Assembly (NCBI GenBank): GCA_014529385.2
Contig: CM043964.1
Coordinates: 8,751,497 to 8,815,496 of the forward strand
DNA from: Adiantum capillus-veneris
Lineage: Eukaryota; Streptophyta; Polypodiopsida; Polypodiales; Pteridaceae
Length of the DNA stretch: 64,000 bases
Direction of reading: 5' to 3'
This document shows positions 45,462 to 57,937 of the stretch, one piece after another. How positions within the stretch are numbered: the first letter of the stretch is position 1; every line of letters starts with the position of its first letter. The translations under genes were made by a program, and so were the position numbers. The notes below the pieces were generated by a model, which did no database searches, was not told the origin of the DNA, and was given only the letters and a program-made list of their open reading frames with translations.

Positions 45462-47026
45462 CTCCCCCTCGAGCTCTGCATGTCGCTGAGTCCAAGCATA
45501 GTCCGAAAACGTTGAAGCTTCTCAGCTCCAAGGGCCTTGGTAAAGATATCCGCTATCTGCTGATCTGTGGTGACGTAGACCAAGTCGATGTCGCCCGCCA
45601 ACACTCGCTCTCAAACGTAGTGGTAATGGACCTCTATGTGTTTGGTCCTGGCATGGAACACTTGGTTCCTAGCCAACTGCATGCTGCTGAGGTTGTCACA
45701 ATGGATGTAAATTTGCTGCTCCACCTGCACTCCCAAGTCCTCAAGTAATGTGCGTAGCCAAGCTACCTCGCACGCCGCAACTGCTGCACCTCTGTACTCA
45801 GGCTCTGTGCTCAATAAAGCAACCGTAGGCTGCTTTTTGCTACTCCAAGTAACAACAGCACTCCCAAAAGAGAACATGAAGCCACTCGTAGATCTCCTAT
45901 CAACAATGCTACCTGCCCAATCTACATCTGTATACCCATACAATTCTAATGGTGCATCTGCTGCATAGAACAATGCGTGGTCAAGAGTACCTTGCACATA
46001 CCTAAGTTTGCGTCGTACTCCATCCAAATGTGGCTTCCTCGGAAGCTGCATGAACTGACTCTCCAAGCCTACTGTGTAGCTCAAGTCTGGCCTCGCGATT
46101 GTGAAGTAGATTAGACTACCCACAATCTTCCTGTACATGTTGACATCCTCAACAACATCACCCTTCTCTACACTCAGCTTTGCATTCACATCCAAGGGAA
46201 TAGAAATTGCCTTACAATCATCCATACCATACTTTGACAACATGTACAAAGCATACTGTCTCTGTGATAGCCATACACCCTCTGGAGTCCTGATCACCTC
46301 AATGCCAAGAAAGTAGCGCAACTCGCCTAAATCTTTCATTTCAAACTCCTGTTTGAGAAGACCCTTCACATGGTCAATCTCCATAGCATTGTCACAAACA
46401 ATAATAAGGTCATCTACATATATGGTAATCACCACAATCCCCACATCACTCTCACGTACATAGAGTGAATGATCAGCATGAGCTCTCCTAAAACCAATAC
46501 TGACAAGATACTTGGAAATCCTGTCATACCATGCTCTAGAGCCCTGCTTCAAACCATACAAAGATTTGATAAGTCTGCATACATAATCTGGGTAACCTGG
46601 ATCAACATAACCAGGTGGCTGATCCATATACACTTCCTCTTGCAACTCACCATTCAAGAAGGCATTCTTTACATCCATTTGATGCATAATCCATCCTCTA
46701 GATGCAGCCACTGCTATGACAGCTCTCACAGTCGTCATCTTTTCCACTGGAGCAAAGGTCTCCTCATAGTCTATGCCATACGTCTGTGCATAACCCTTTG
46801 CGACCAGCCTTGCCTTGTGATGCTCAATGTTACCATCAGCCTTATGCTTGGTTTTATACACCCATTTACAGCCAATAGCTTTCTTGCCACTTGGCAATGG
46901 CACCAACTCCCATGTGTCGTTTGCTTCCAATGCAGCCATCTCTTCATTCATTGCATCATCCCAATGCAAATTTCCAACTGCATCCTCAAAACATGTGGGC
47001 TCCACATCCTGTATCACCTTAGCCAT
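45434..47026 (-). pseudogene. Copia pol, RT-RNase H half (element 2), cut by gypsy element 2
   Basis: Minus strand. It reads from MAKVIQDVEPTCFEDAV at the junction with the gypsy LTR, through WELVPLPSGKKAIGCKWVY, KARLVAKGYAQTYGIDYEE, HQMDVKNAFLNGEL, LIKSLYGLKQGSRAWY, VITIYVDDLII (catalytic YVDD), LSQRQYALYMLSKYG and IVGSLIYFTIARPDLSY. RNase H follows: YTDVDWAGS, RRSTSGFMF, LLSTEPEYRGAA and CDNLSSMQLARN, then HVHYHYV-like. A TGA at 45,611-45,613 breaks RERVLAGDI; the frame continues to GLSDMQSSRGSVEMS and stops at 45,434. Gag, protease and integrase are not found on the far side of the inserted gypsy, so they were lost. Confidence 0.93.
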
Positions 47027-47285
47027 TGAAGGGGTCCGGGGCGGGCAACAAGAAGAGCAACCTCTAGACACCCTTCAAGGCTCCCGTGTTGCTCAATGGG
47101 GCTGGGTCACAACACAACACAAACCAAAACAACAAACCCACAGCCAAATCCCAACTACACAAGGGGCACCACCTAGTTTAAGAGCGAACTAGGATGCAAA
47201 AGAGGAGAATCGTTAGAGCAACCCACAAACAAGCAAGGAATTTACACTAACCCTAACACCAATGGAACACTCTTACACACTAAAA

Positions 47286-47321
<36 letters not shown>

Positions 47322-49703
47322 TGCTCGGGCTGCTTTGAAGTGTATCGTTAATGATCAAGCAAACATAAATATATATATGTAAGAAAGAGAGAGAAGGGGA
47401 AGGGGGTGCTTGTTGCACTAATGCCTTCTTACAAATCTGTCATGACCAATCAAAGTGAGATTAGTATTTGTTCAACATAGCTTGAGTAAATTACACCACA
47501 ACACATCACAAGAAAAAAGCCACCCCAATCACTGTCTTAAGGCCAGGGGAGTCCTCTCCACCCTGTCGCCCTCTTACAGCATGTGGGATTTATGGCTAAA
47601 TTGATAACAATACCCGGAGACAAGCTATCAAGAACTTAAATAAAACACCAAGACACTTACACATCATTATTGTCCATGACTTCACGTTGGAAGGGAGACA
47701 AGGTATCCATGCTTAGTCCAAATTCACCCTCCTTGATTCAGCAAATGTTGGGCTTACTCTAGTAGGAGAAATGATAGATTTCCTACTCTCAATTTAATGA
47801 TCACTCTCTCTTACAATGGCATAGAGTTCCCTTGCTAATCACCCCTAATACATCACATACATATGCCTAATGCCAATGAGATTCCACTCAAGAGCTCCTT
47901 CTCAAGAGGCTGAGCTTGGCTTCTCAAGCTATAGCATAGTGCTCTTTCTTCTCCCCGTTTTTGTGCTAGCTACACCCTCCTTTTATAGCAATTTTGAAGG
48001 CTAGGGTTACTCCTTCGACCATGGTTGGGTAAGATTTTCAGAAATTTATCTAATTTCTTTTGCTTGGAATTATCAAGAAGTTGGTGGGGAAAGAGAGAGG
48101 AGAGAAATGGAGGTGACAGGACTTTTCATAGTGGGTTAGTGTTAGTAGAGTTAGTATTAATTTACAAATGGAATTGGATATTTACAATGGGAGTATCCAT
48201 GTAGGATACAAATAAGGAAGAAAAATTCTTAAGAGGTAAGAAAAGGGGGATTTCTTACAAGGTTGATGCTCCAAGTGTCTTGAGTAGGGCCAATTTTGAC
48301 GCTTGTTGACGGTTCACTAGCTTTGACGGTACATTTTTTCTCCACTCTTGACCTTCCTTGAGAGACAGGGTAATTGAAGCTGAGTAATCAACCACCATGA
48401 TGCTGTCTTTTAAGAGAAGAGGCTGAATTTTGTGGTTTTTTTGATAGATATGGGTAATTTGGAGGAGGAAAAATGAGACTAGGTGGTCAATTTTGGAATG
48501 GAATTGTGTGTGGGAGGTATGAGTTCACCATGGTTTCTCTTATTCTTCAAGGTTGAGGAGAAGGTGAGTAGGGTGCAGAGAGGAGTGGTGAGAGAGGTGG
48601 GGATGATGAGTGGAGAAGTGTGTGTGAAAGAGGAAAATGATAAAGTGGAAGAGAGAGTGTGGTTGCATAGCATGGGAAAACTGGGGTCCACTAATAAAAT
48701 CATAGCTCACTGCTCGTAGCTCAAAAAAATATGAAAACATTTGAGGCAAAAGTTCAGCCCACGAGCTACAACTTTTGTTTGTATCACCTTTTCAAATTTG
48801 GAGAGAAAGTGAACTTTAAAAATTCAGCAAAACCGACCATTTTTTTCCACTGCACAAGGTCCTTGTGGGGTCTTTCTTTGGATGATTCTTTTGAATACCT
48901 CCAAGAGTGAGCCCTCCATAGTGCATGTATGCATGCCACCTACCCTTGACCTTATTTGGTAGGTCTATAATTGAAGATATTGTTGAGATCATGATATAAG
49001 TGAATAGTACAACTAAGAAAATCAAATATTGAGGGGTCTAAAAAATATGTATATGTCAAATATAAATAATATAAGTGGAAAAAATATAAAGGGGTCAAAA
49101 GAAATCTCTCTCATTATGAGGCTACCATAAAAAGATAAATATTTTTGGTGTTCTAATTTTTTAGAAAAAAAACAAAATAGATGTAGGAAGGGAAAAATCA
49201 CAATAGTGAAAAAATATACACATAAATAAAACTAGTTTTTTTGGATTTTTGTTGGGGTGGAGTTACACCAAATATAAGAGAAGCTTACATGAAAATATTT
49301 CTATATGGAATAAAGAGTATGAAAAATGGTAAGAAAAATTGTGGTAATGGTGAGGCAATGTACAGAGCGTAAATAACACACACCTAGGTAGAAATATTTA
49401 AATAAATACCAAAATAATTATGAAAAAATCTTTTATTTAGGCCCTATATACAAAGAAATATTTACATACACATGGGCCATAATATACTTATATTTTTTAT
49501 ATTTTTTATTTTTTTGGCTCAACTAGCCCAATGACTAGCTAATTGAGGGTTTTTTATTTCACTAAGGAGATATGGGAAAAGTCCCCTAACTCACACGCAC
49601 CTATGTACAGTGAAAGGTTGAGGGTAACCACAGTGTTTGAGTGATTTGATAGGGTGAGATAACTCACTATGGCAATTACAGAGAGCCGAAAAAACGGCTA
49701 TCA
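47027..49703 (-). repeat. 3' LTR of gypsy element 2
   Basis: The left end TGAAG at 47,027 interrupts the copia ORF. The right end ...GGCTATCA (49,703) lies next to a polypurine tract. The first 2.27 kb (to about 49,295) align with 55,614-57,937. It contains (GA)n at about 47,289-47,320. Confidence 0.82.
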
Positions 49704-49718
49704 TTAGCCCTCCCCCAG
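49704..49718 (-). other. Polypurine tract of gypsy element 2
   Basis: Minus strand reads TGGGGGAGGGCTAA directly before the TGATAGCC LTR start. It primes plus-strand synthesis in LTR elements. Confidence 0.7.
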
Positions 49719-49831
49719 GATGATGGTATATTTATGTACCATCATAAAGAATCTTTTCCAAAGAGAGTGCTTTGGAGTCCTTGACAAGATCTTCATTGTT
49801 TGGCCCCTTGGAATTTTGGTTTGTGTTACAC

Positions 49832-51198
49832 TCATGCTATGGAACAATACTTACATGGGATAGCTACCTTTTGCTCTGGTAGATCCTTTGGTAGAAGGCG
49901 ACTCAAGTAAAGCTTCAAGCGATAGCCGTTTACCTTCCTGGAGTGCTCTTTCCCATTCAAGTCCATAAGTTAATAGTAACTTGAATTGAAAGCCTTCTTG
50001 ACTATGTATGGCCCCTGCCATCTTGTTTCAAATTTGGCATCAAAACGATTGTCAAGTCGATTGTCATACCTTAGCACAAGCTCTCCTTCCTTGATGCCTT
50101 TGTCCTCTAGTTTCTTGTCGTGCGTTTCTTTCGCTTGTGTGGCTTTCCTCTTGTAGCACTCATATGCTGCTTCTCTTTTCCACTCAAGCTCCACTAACGT
50201 AAGAAGTCGATCCATCCATACCTCTTGCTCATCTTGTGCTCCTTTGCCATGAAGTCGCATTGTTGGAATGTTGAGCTCGATAGGCTGCAAGCCTCTTGAC
50301 CATACACCAAGTGAAATGGTGTGAACTCCTTGGCTTCCCTATATGTGATTCGATATGCCCACAAGACACCATCCAATAAGTCATCCCATAATTTTGTCTT
50401 GTTTTACACCATCTTTCTAATGATTCCTGCAATGACACCATTAGCCTTCTCCACCAAACCATTTGACTGTGGGTAGTATGGTGTACTGTGACGATGTAGA
50501 ATGTGAATTTCTTCACAGACTTCTGTGAGCAATCCCTTTCTAAACTCTGGACCATTATCAGAAACAATATCCAAAGGTGTGTCAAATCTACAACAAATGT
50601 GAGTGTAGACAAATTTGCTCACTGTCCTCTCATTTACCTTTGCCACACTTTGTGCTTCCACCCACCTAGTCATATAGTCTACAGCCACTAGAATGTAGAG
50701 TTTACCATTTTTTGTCCTAGGCAGAGGACCCATAGCATCAATGTCCCACTTTTCAAAGGGTCCATTTGCAAGCATGATTTGCCTTGGACCATAAATCAAT
50801 CTTCTTTTCCCATTTACCTAACAATTGTGACAACTTTTACAACAATGTTGGACATCCACATGCAGACTTGGCCAAACATACCCCGCAAGCAAAATCTTTT
50901 TCACAGTTAATTCTTGGGAAAAATGACCACCACATGCCTCTTCATGCAAACCTTTTAGAATGGCTAGAATTTCCGCGATAGTTGGTACTCTTCTGCACAC
51001 TTTATCCTTTCCTCTTTGATAGAGGGAGCCTTCTAGGAAGAGATACATGCTTGCCTTCTTCATGAGTCTCCTCTTCTGAGCTTTTGTGAAGTCTGGTGGA
51101 AACCCACCCTCCAAAATGTATCCAATGATGGGAGCCAATGACTCCAATCCCTGGTACCTTGGTTGCTTCACAGCAGCCGCCACCATGATGACTTGCAC
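49832..51198 (-). pseudogene. Integrase (gypsy element 2)
   Basis: Minus strand, same frame as the RT block upstream, which it follows after a stop at about 51,223. Zinc finger: LHEEACGGHFSQE...CCKSCHNC (HHCC complete). Stop at 50,818, then core: WDIDAMGPLPRTKNG (Asp), DYMTRWVEAQSV, DIVSDNGPEF (Asp), YPQSNGLVEKANGV (Glu), so DDE and DNG are intact. Another stop at 50,404, then LWAYRITYREAKEFTPFHL and YGQEA. A frameshift near 50,290 precedes QPIELNIPTMRLHGK, GELVLRYDNRLDNRF, WQGPYIVKKAFNSSYY, a TAA, and the tail NGYRLKLYLSRLLPK to 49,832. Confidence 0.9.
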
Positions 51199-51222
51199 TT
51201 CTTTCTTTAGACATGCAACGGC

Positions 51223-53538
51223 TTATTGTGCAAGTAAATCAACATCTTCATTTTGTTTCCTAGGAATATGATATAATTGCACCTCCTCAAATTGATTAAA
51301 TAGCCTACGGATGGTATGAACTTTGGCCCTTAGTATTTCATTTTTGCATGCCCAAATGCCTAAAATCTGCTTCACAATGAGAAGTGCATCTCCTTTTACC
51401 ATGAGACGTTGTATACCATGGCCAATGCATATTTTTAAACCATGAAGTAGTGTGTCATATTCTGCTTCATTGTTGCTAGCTGAACTTGGTAGATTGAACT
51501 TCTCTTTCATGACCACCTCTCCACTTGGGTTGAGCAACACTAGCCCTCCCCCTGCTTTTCCTGTGGCTCGATGAAAAGCTCCATCAAAGAAGAAGGTAAA
51601 AGCACTAGGAATACTTTTTGGTGGTGGCAATGGTAGGGTCTTTACTTCAAGCACCTTAATCTCCTTTTCATGCACCCTATAAGTGAGAATCCCTGCCAAT
51701 TGTGCACGCACACTATCTTCTACCTTGAAAGAGTATTGAAACTCATGAAACTCCATAATCCACTTTGAGATCCTAGTACTAAGATTCATTTGAGATGACA
51801 CCCAAGGGAACAAATTCTCTGCGGTGAGGATTACAAAAGGTTTTGGGAGCAAGTAGGATCTAAACTTCCTTATCGCAAACATGAGAGAAAGCATCATGAG
51901 TTCTGCCTCCGTGTAGCCTCTCTCTAAAGCATTCATGACCCTACTAGCAAAGTAGATGGGCCGCATCCTGGTACTATAGGGATCTTGTTGTAGCAAAACT
52001 GCACCAATTGTTTCTTTCCCATTACTAGAGCTAACAAAGAATGTGTACTCCCAACAAGGAGGCATGAGTGTTGGTAGCTCTGACAAAATGGCTTTAATGT
52101 TACAAAAGTACTCTTCAAGCTCATCAGACCATGCAAATTCTACTTGTTGTGTCAACTTTTGCAAAGGGTGAAGTAACTCCGAGGCTAAGTGAATGAAGCG
52201 TGACATATACTTCACCTTTTGAATGAATGAGATGACCTCCTTAAGACTCTTGGGTGATGGTAGCTCAATAAGAGCCTTTGCCTTTGAAGGATCCACTTCA
52301 ATGCCTTTGTAAGAAACTTTATGACCAAGCAAGATTACTTCATCCTCACCTATATGGCACTTGTCGGGGTTGAGTTGACCTCCCATGTCGTAGAGCTTCT
52401 TTAAACCTTCTTCTACCCTTTGTAGATGCAATGATTTTGAGCTATAAATACAGAAATCATCAATGAACACCCTAATTGACTTTCCAAAGAATGCTTGAAA
52501 CACCATATTCATGAAACGTTGGAATGTTGCAGGAGCATTTGTCAGAACAAATGGCATGACTCTAAAAGCATAACAACCCCAAGGAGTGATAAAGGTTGTT
52601 TTCAATTGATCCTCCAATGCAATCCCTATTTGAAAGTAACCTGAGTAACCATCACACACAGTGTACTTCTCATGACCAGCTACCTCATTTAGTATCTCAT
52701 CCTGGAATGGGAGGGGAAAGTGATCTCTTTTTGTTGCCTCATTGAGGGGACGGTAATCCACACACACCCTCCACTTGCCATTTTTCTTAGGAGTGACAAC
52801 AACAGGAGAGACCCACTCTGAATTCTCCATTGGATAAATGAAACCTGCTGCTAGAAGCTTTCTTACCTCCTTGAGTAGAGCCTGCTCCTTTATAACTCCT
52901 AGCCTTCGTAGCTTCTGAGCTTTAGGTGTGGCCTTAGGCTTTAAATCAATCTTGTGTTGAACAACATCTACCCCACGCACGTCGGTGTAGTCTTTAGCAA
53001 AAAGCCTAGGAAACTTCCTTGGCACACATTTGAACTCCTCTCTTTCATCCTTTGTAAGTGTTGTTGATAGCATACCTTCCAACATCCCTTCATCTTGAAC
53101 ACCTTCGTTCTCTTGAGGACCTACCTCCTCCAAGCCTTGACAAGAGGTCTCTTGGTTCCTTGGCTTAGACCTTACCCCCATGACTTCGATGGAAGACTCC
53201 TCTTCAGTAATGCTGCCGCTACTTTCTTCTTTTGAAGTGCTATCGGTCCAACCTTCTTCTGTCTCACTTTGAGATGATTCTTCATGGAGCTCCTCTTGGC
53301 GTTGCTCCTTCATGTCAAAGACAACCTTCTTATGATTGTCGTTCCTGCAAATTAGCTTTCCACTCTCCCAATCCTGCAAAGCTCGCATTTTCATTAGCCA
53401 TGGTCTCCCTAGGATAAATGGGTAACCATTTCCTTTGGTAGACATGACATAGAAATCCACTGCCTTCTTAATGCCAAAGGCCTCCACAAAAACATTTTTA
53501 CAAATGCCTACGCACCTAGCCTTGCTATTGTTTGCCAT
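51223..53538 (-). pseudogene. Protease end-RT-RNase H-aRNase H (gypsy element 2), 771 codons
   Basis: Longest uninterrupted coding frame in the window. It starts after a frameshift from the protease start: MANNSKARCVGICKN, FILGRPWLMKM. RT: QALLKEVRKLLAAGFIYP, SPVVVTPKKNGKWRVCVDY, YSGYFQIGIALEDQLKTTF, FRVMPFVLTNAPATFQRFM, IRVFIDDFCIYSS (FIDD catalytic) and LLGHKVSYKGIE. First RNase H: FFVSSSNGKETIGAVLLQ, YTEAELMMLSLMFAIRKF, LTAENLFPW and AQLAGIL, missing several catalytic Asp. Archaeal-type RNase H: TFFFDGAFHRATGKAGG, NNEAEYDTLLHGLK, MVKGDALLIVKQ and NEDVDLLAQ, acidic residues kept. It ends at a TAA after LLAQ, but the reading frame continues into the integrase. Confidence 0.93.
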
Positions 53539-54098
53539 CTTGACCTTAATTCAAGTGTCTCATAGATGTGCATGCCTAATTTTTGCATGAGTCCCTCTGT
53601 CATGATGCAAATTTGTGCACCCCCATCCACTAGACCTTTCCTAACCAATCTCCCTTTTATGTAAAAATCTAGCACACGTGTAATGTCCTCATTCATTTCA
53701 GCTTGTGCAATTTTTACAACAGGCACACTCTCTTTTACCTTTCTCCTAGTGCTAATTGCCCTTGTTAAATCCCTCCTAACTTGTGGACATAATGCAAGAA
53801 ATTGAGGCCATGAGATATCAAGACCCTTACCTCTCATGTCTTCCAACAGGTTGTATGGAGCCATTCCATGTCCAAGAGGGAAGTCTTGGAGGTTGATACG
53901 ACGTCGAGTCCTCTTAGCCTCCTTGGTCTCCTTTGCCTTCTTTTCTCGTCCATGGTCACTTTGTGATGTAACTCCTTCTTTCTCCTTACCTTTCCCTCGG
54001 CCACGCTTAATGCCATTTGCTTCCATGTCAACCTCTCTTGAATTTGTCACCTCTACCACATGCACGTTTGGGTCTGGCAAAGGTGGAACTCCTTCCAC
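53508..54098 (-). pseudogene. Gag-pro linker and protease start (gypsy element 2)
   Basis: Minus-strand frame of 196 codons. Pro-rich start (GVPPLPDPNVHVVEV), a basic stretch (IKRGRGKGKEKEG; EKKAKETKEAKRTRRR), the linker NLQDFPLGHGMAPYNL and FLALCPQVRRDL shared with element 1, then LVDGGAQICIMTEGLM, the protease active site (DGGA). It is frame-shifted relative to both gag (near 54,100) and the RT block (near 53,540). Confidence 0.88.
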
Positions 54099-55078
54099 TC
54101 CTTGTGGAGGTGGTCTTGCTCCATTTGCCTTTGTATAAGCCGTGGTTGCTGACTAGTTCCTTCACCTGCATTCATCACTGGGTAATTCAAGTTAGGTCTC
54201 CCTGGCTCCCTACGGGGCCAAGGACAATTATACATCCCATGTCCAGACTCATCGCAATTCCAACATTGCAAGACTCTCCTAGTTCGTGGCTCTCTCTCTT
54301 CTGACTTCTTTGCTTGTCCCTTTGGACCTACAACTTGTGCAAGGTGAATTGACAGGCTGCTTAAAGATTCATTTAACTTCTTAATCACTTCAGCCGTTAC
54401 CTCAAGAAGCTCCCTAGATGTTGATGCTTGTGACTTACCTTTGGGTCTAAGAGCTTCTATTGGATCCTCTCCCCTTAAGCACTTGAGTTTCCTATACTTC
54501 TCAGCAGTCGTAGTTTCAGCTGCATCAAAAGTAGCAGGTGCATCCGCCTCAACTTTTACCTTAAGGTCAGGAAAGAGTCCGGCTATGAACCCCTTCTTCT
54601 TTAAAAATTCTGCACCATCACCAAGGTTAGCAACATTTTGTATCCATAGAGCCCAAAGACGTAGAAACTCTTTCTTGTACAAGTAGTAGTCATCTAAGTC
54701 TTTTTGCTTATGAGAAACAATGTCTTGCCATAATTTCTGAGTGTTTTGGGGATCAAAGAAGTATTTCTTGAAACGATTCAAAACTTTCGTGTAATTCCCT
54801 TTAACTTCCTCAGGCAAAGAGTCAAACCAAGTGCTAGCATCTTTCCTAAGGGCCACCTCAAACATTTCTACACGTTCTTGATCAGTTACTATCCTCTTGA
54901 TACGGCAAGACATCTTGAAATTCGCTAGAAATAATTCTGCATCCTCTCCAGGATCTCCAAAGAAAAGAGGATATCCATACATTTGGTGTTGGCTCTCCAT
55001 TGAATTGATTTCAAAGTGACGCGTTTTTGTTTTTTCTTTCTTTAAAAGATTTACACAATAATATTTTCTAAATTGCAA
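54053..55078 (-). pseudogene. Gag (gypsy element 2), 341 codons
   Basis: Minus strand. The likely true start is the internal MESQHQMYGYPLFFGD. Gag domain: FFGDPGEDAELFLANFKM, FEVALRKDASTWFDSLPEE, VLNRFKKYFFDP, DDYYLYKKEFLRLWAL, FIAGLFPDLKVKVEADAP. A coiled linker is followed by CWNCDESGHGMYNC, a CX2CX4HX4C zinc knuckle. The frame shifts after about MNAGEGTSQQPRLIQ into the linker frame. Apart from that shift the Gag is intact, better kept than in element 1. Confidence 0.9.
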
Positions 55079-55591
55079 TCTATTCTACAACAAAATAAAA
55101 ATATTCACATCAAGTGACCTATGATAATCAATAAGAGGTAGAATGACAGGGTTTGGTGATGCGAGAATTTCTCCTACTCTTTGGGCACCAAACATGAATA
55201 CCATACGTTGTTGAAAATGGATTTTTCTACTAATTACAATGTTTACTCTAATGTGTGGAGTGAAATGAAAGGGAAAAACCTGTATTCCTGGGCCATTATC
55301 CATGGTCTATGCATGACCTAATTCTTAAAACAAAATAAAAATATAGACGTCCAAACTAAGGTTGTACCTAATGAGAGGCAAAATAAAAGGATTTACTGAT
55401 GCGTTTATCTCCACCAACCTAAGAGGACCTAAAATTCTACGAATTACTCGCTGAAATTGCAACTTAGTACTAACAATTATGTGTACCTTTTGCCTTGCAA
55501 TGGGAATGAAGGGATCATACAAATTCTCGTGATTCATGCAAGCTACTTGATTATGCTAAAGGTTGAGCCTTCACAAAACATACACAAGCCT
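55079..55591 (-). other. Gypsy element 2 leader with internal repeat
   Basis: Leader between PBS and gag. It contains two diverged copies of one segment (about 55,085-55,303 and 55,325-55,537), both with acaaaataaaaata near their left end and similar translated phrases (NPVILPLIDYHRSLDVNIFIL / NPFILPLIRYNLSLDVYIFIL read separately). This points to a tandem duplication in the leader. Confidence 0.65.
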
Positions 55592-55610
55592 GTCCTCAGT
55601 GGGGGCACCA
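55592..55610 (-). other. Primer binding site of gypsy element 2
   Basis: Minus strand TGGTGCCCCCACTGAGGAC, three bases from the LTR end. It shares 15 nt with element 1's primer site. Confidence 0.8.
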
Positions 55611-55613
55611 ATT

Positions 55614-55882
55614 TGAAGCGGTCCGGGGCGGGCAACAAGAAGAGCAACCTCTAGATACCCTTCAAGGCTCCCGTGCTGCTCAATGGGGCTGGGGCACAAC
55701 ACAACACAAACCAAAACAACAAACCCACAGCCAAATCCCAACTACACAAGGGGCACCACCTAGTTTAAGAGCGAACTAGGACGCAAAAGAGGAGAATCGT
55801 TAGAGCAACCCACAAACAAGCAAGGAATTTACACTAACCCTAACACCAATGGAACACTCTCACACACTAAAACACGAGAGCG

Positions 55883-55937
<55 letters not shown>

Positions 55938-57937
55938 GATGGTGCTCGGTCTGCTTTGAAGTGTATCGTTAATGATCAAGCAAACATAAATATATATATG
56001 TAAGAAAGAGAGAGAAGGGGGAAGGGGATGCTTGTTGCACTAATGCCTTCTTACAAATCTGTCATGACCAATCAAAGTGAGATTAGTATTTGTTCAACAT
56101 AGCTTGAGTAAATTACACCACAACACATCACAAGAAAAAAGCCACCCCAATCACTGTCTTAAGGCCAGGGGAGTCCTCTCCACCCTGTCGCCCTCTTACA
56201 GCATGTGGGATTTATGGCTAAATTGATAACAATACCCGGAGACAAGCTATCAAGAACTTAAATAAAACACCAAGACACTTACACATCATTATTGTCCATG
56301 ACTTCACGTTGGAAGGGAGACAAGGTATCCATGCTTAGTCCAAATTCACCCTCCTTGATTCAGCAAATGTTGGGCTTACTCTAGTAGGAGAAATGATAGA
56401 TTTCCTACTCTCAATTTAATGATCACTCTCTCTTACAATGGCATAGAGTTCCCTTGCTAATCACCCCTAATACATCACATACATATGCCTAATGCCAATG
56501 AGATTCCACTCAAGAGCTCCTTCTCAAGAGGTTGAGCTTGGCTTCTCAAGAGGTTGAGCTTGGCTTCTCAAGCTATAGCATAGTGCTCTTTCTTCTCCCC
56601 GTTTTTGTGCTAGCTACACCCTCCTTTTATAGCAATTTTGAAGGATAGGGTTACTCCTTCAACCATGGTTGGGTTAGATTTTCAGAAATTTATCTAATTT
56701 CTTTTGCTTGGAATTATCAAGAAGTTGGTGGGGAAAGAGAGAGGAGAGAAATGGAGGTGACAGGACTTTTCATAGTGGGTTAGTGTTAGTAGAGTTAGTA
56801 TTAATTTACAAATGGAATTGGATATTTACAATGGGAGTATCCATGTAGGATACAAATAAGGAAGAAAAACTCTTAAGAGGTAAGAAAAGGTGGATTTCTT
56901 ACAAGGTTGATGCTCCAAGTGTCTTGAATAGGGCCAATTTTGACGCTTGTTGACGGTCCACTAGCTTTGATGGTACATTTTTTCTCCACTCTTGACCTTT
57001 CTTGAGAGACAAGGTAATTGAAGCTGAGTAATCAACCACCATGATGCTGTCTTTTAAGAGAAGAGGCTGAATTTTGTGGTTTTTTTGATAGATATGGGTA
57101 ATTTGGAGGAGGAAAAATGAGACTAGGTGGTCAATTTTGGAATGGAATTGTGTGTGGGAGGTATGAGTTCACCATGGTTTCTCTTATTCTTCAAGGTTGA
57201 GGAGAAGGTGAGTAGGGTGCAGAGAGGAGTGGTGAGAGAGGTGGGGATGATGAGTGGAGAAGTGTGTGTGAAAGAGGAAAATGATAAAGTCGAAGAGAGA
57301 GTGTGGTTGCATAGCATGGGAAAACTGGGGTCCACTAATAAGATCATAGCTCACTGCTCGTAGCTCAAAAAAATATGAAAACATTTGAGGCAAAATTTCA
57401 GCCCACGAGCTACAACTTTTGTTTGTATCACCTTTTCAAATTAGGAGAGCAAGTGACCTTTAAAAATTCAGCAAAACCGACCGTTTTTTTCCACAGCACA
57501 AGGTCCTTGTGGGGTCCTTCTTTGGATGATTCTTTTGAATACCTCCAAGATTGAGCTCTCCATAGTGCATGTATGCATGCCACCTACCCTTGACCTTATT
57601 TGGTAGGTCTATAATTGAAGATATTGTTGAGATCATGATATAAGTGAATAGTACAACTAAGAAAATCAAATATTGAGGGGTCTAAAAAATATGTACATGT
57701 CAAATATAAATAATATAAGTGGAAAAAATATAAAGGGGTCAAAAGAAATCTCTCTCATTATGAGGCTACCATAAAAAGATAAATATTTTTGGTGTTCTAA
57801 TTTTTTAGAAAAAAAACAAAATAGATGTAGGAAGGGAAAAATCACAATAGTAAAAAAATATACACATAAATAAAACTAGTTTTTTTGGATTTTTGTTGGG
57901 GTGGAGTTACACCAAATATAAGAGAAGCTTACATGAA
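55614..57937 (-). repeat. 5' LTR of gypsy element 2, outer end missing
   Basis: Aligns with 47,027-49,295 with few differences, including a longer (GA)n (about 55,880-55,935) and a 22-bp tandem duplication (gaggttgagcttggcttctcaa near 56,525-56,570). It stops aligning at 57,937, so about 410 bp of U3 are absent. Confidence 0.88.

Larger units (their letters stand above)
47027..57937 (-). mobile_element. Tat-like Ty3/gypsy element 2, 5' LTR truncated
   Basis: Minus-strand element with a 2.7-kb 3' LTR (47,027-49,703), interior (49,704-55,613) and a 5' LTR copy (55,614-57,937) lacking about 410 bp of its outer end. LTR copies look 1-2% different by eye. It carries gag, protease, RT, RNase H, archaeal-type RNase H and integrase, and shares its primer site and linker motif with element 1. 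It is inserted into copia element 2 on its left side. Several stops and shifts inactivate it. Confidence 0.9.

Noticed and set aside
46469-47029. 186-codon plus frame
   Set aside because: Exact antisense of copia RT, which is clearly the coding strand.
48479-48749. Small frames repeated at 57,123-57,393
   Set aside because: Identical because both lie in the two LTR copies of gypsy element 2; not genes.
49291-49300. Alternative 3' LTR end of gypsy element 2 at 49,291 (...cttaca)
   Set aside because: It has a CA end and is where the two copies stop aligning, but no polypurine tract adjoins it, whereas a strong one lies at 49,704; truncation of the other copy is preferred.
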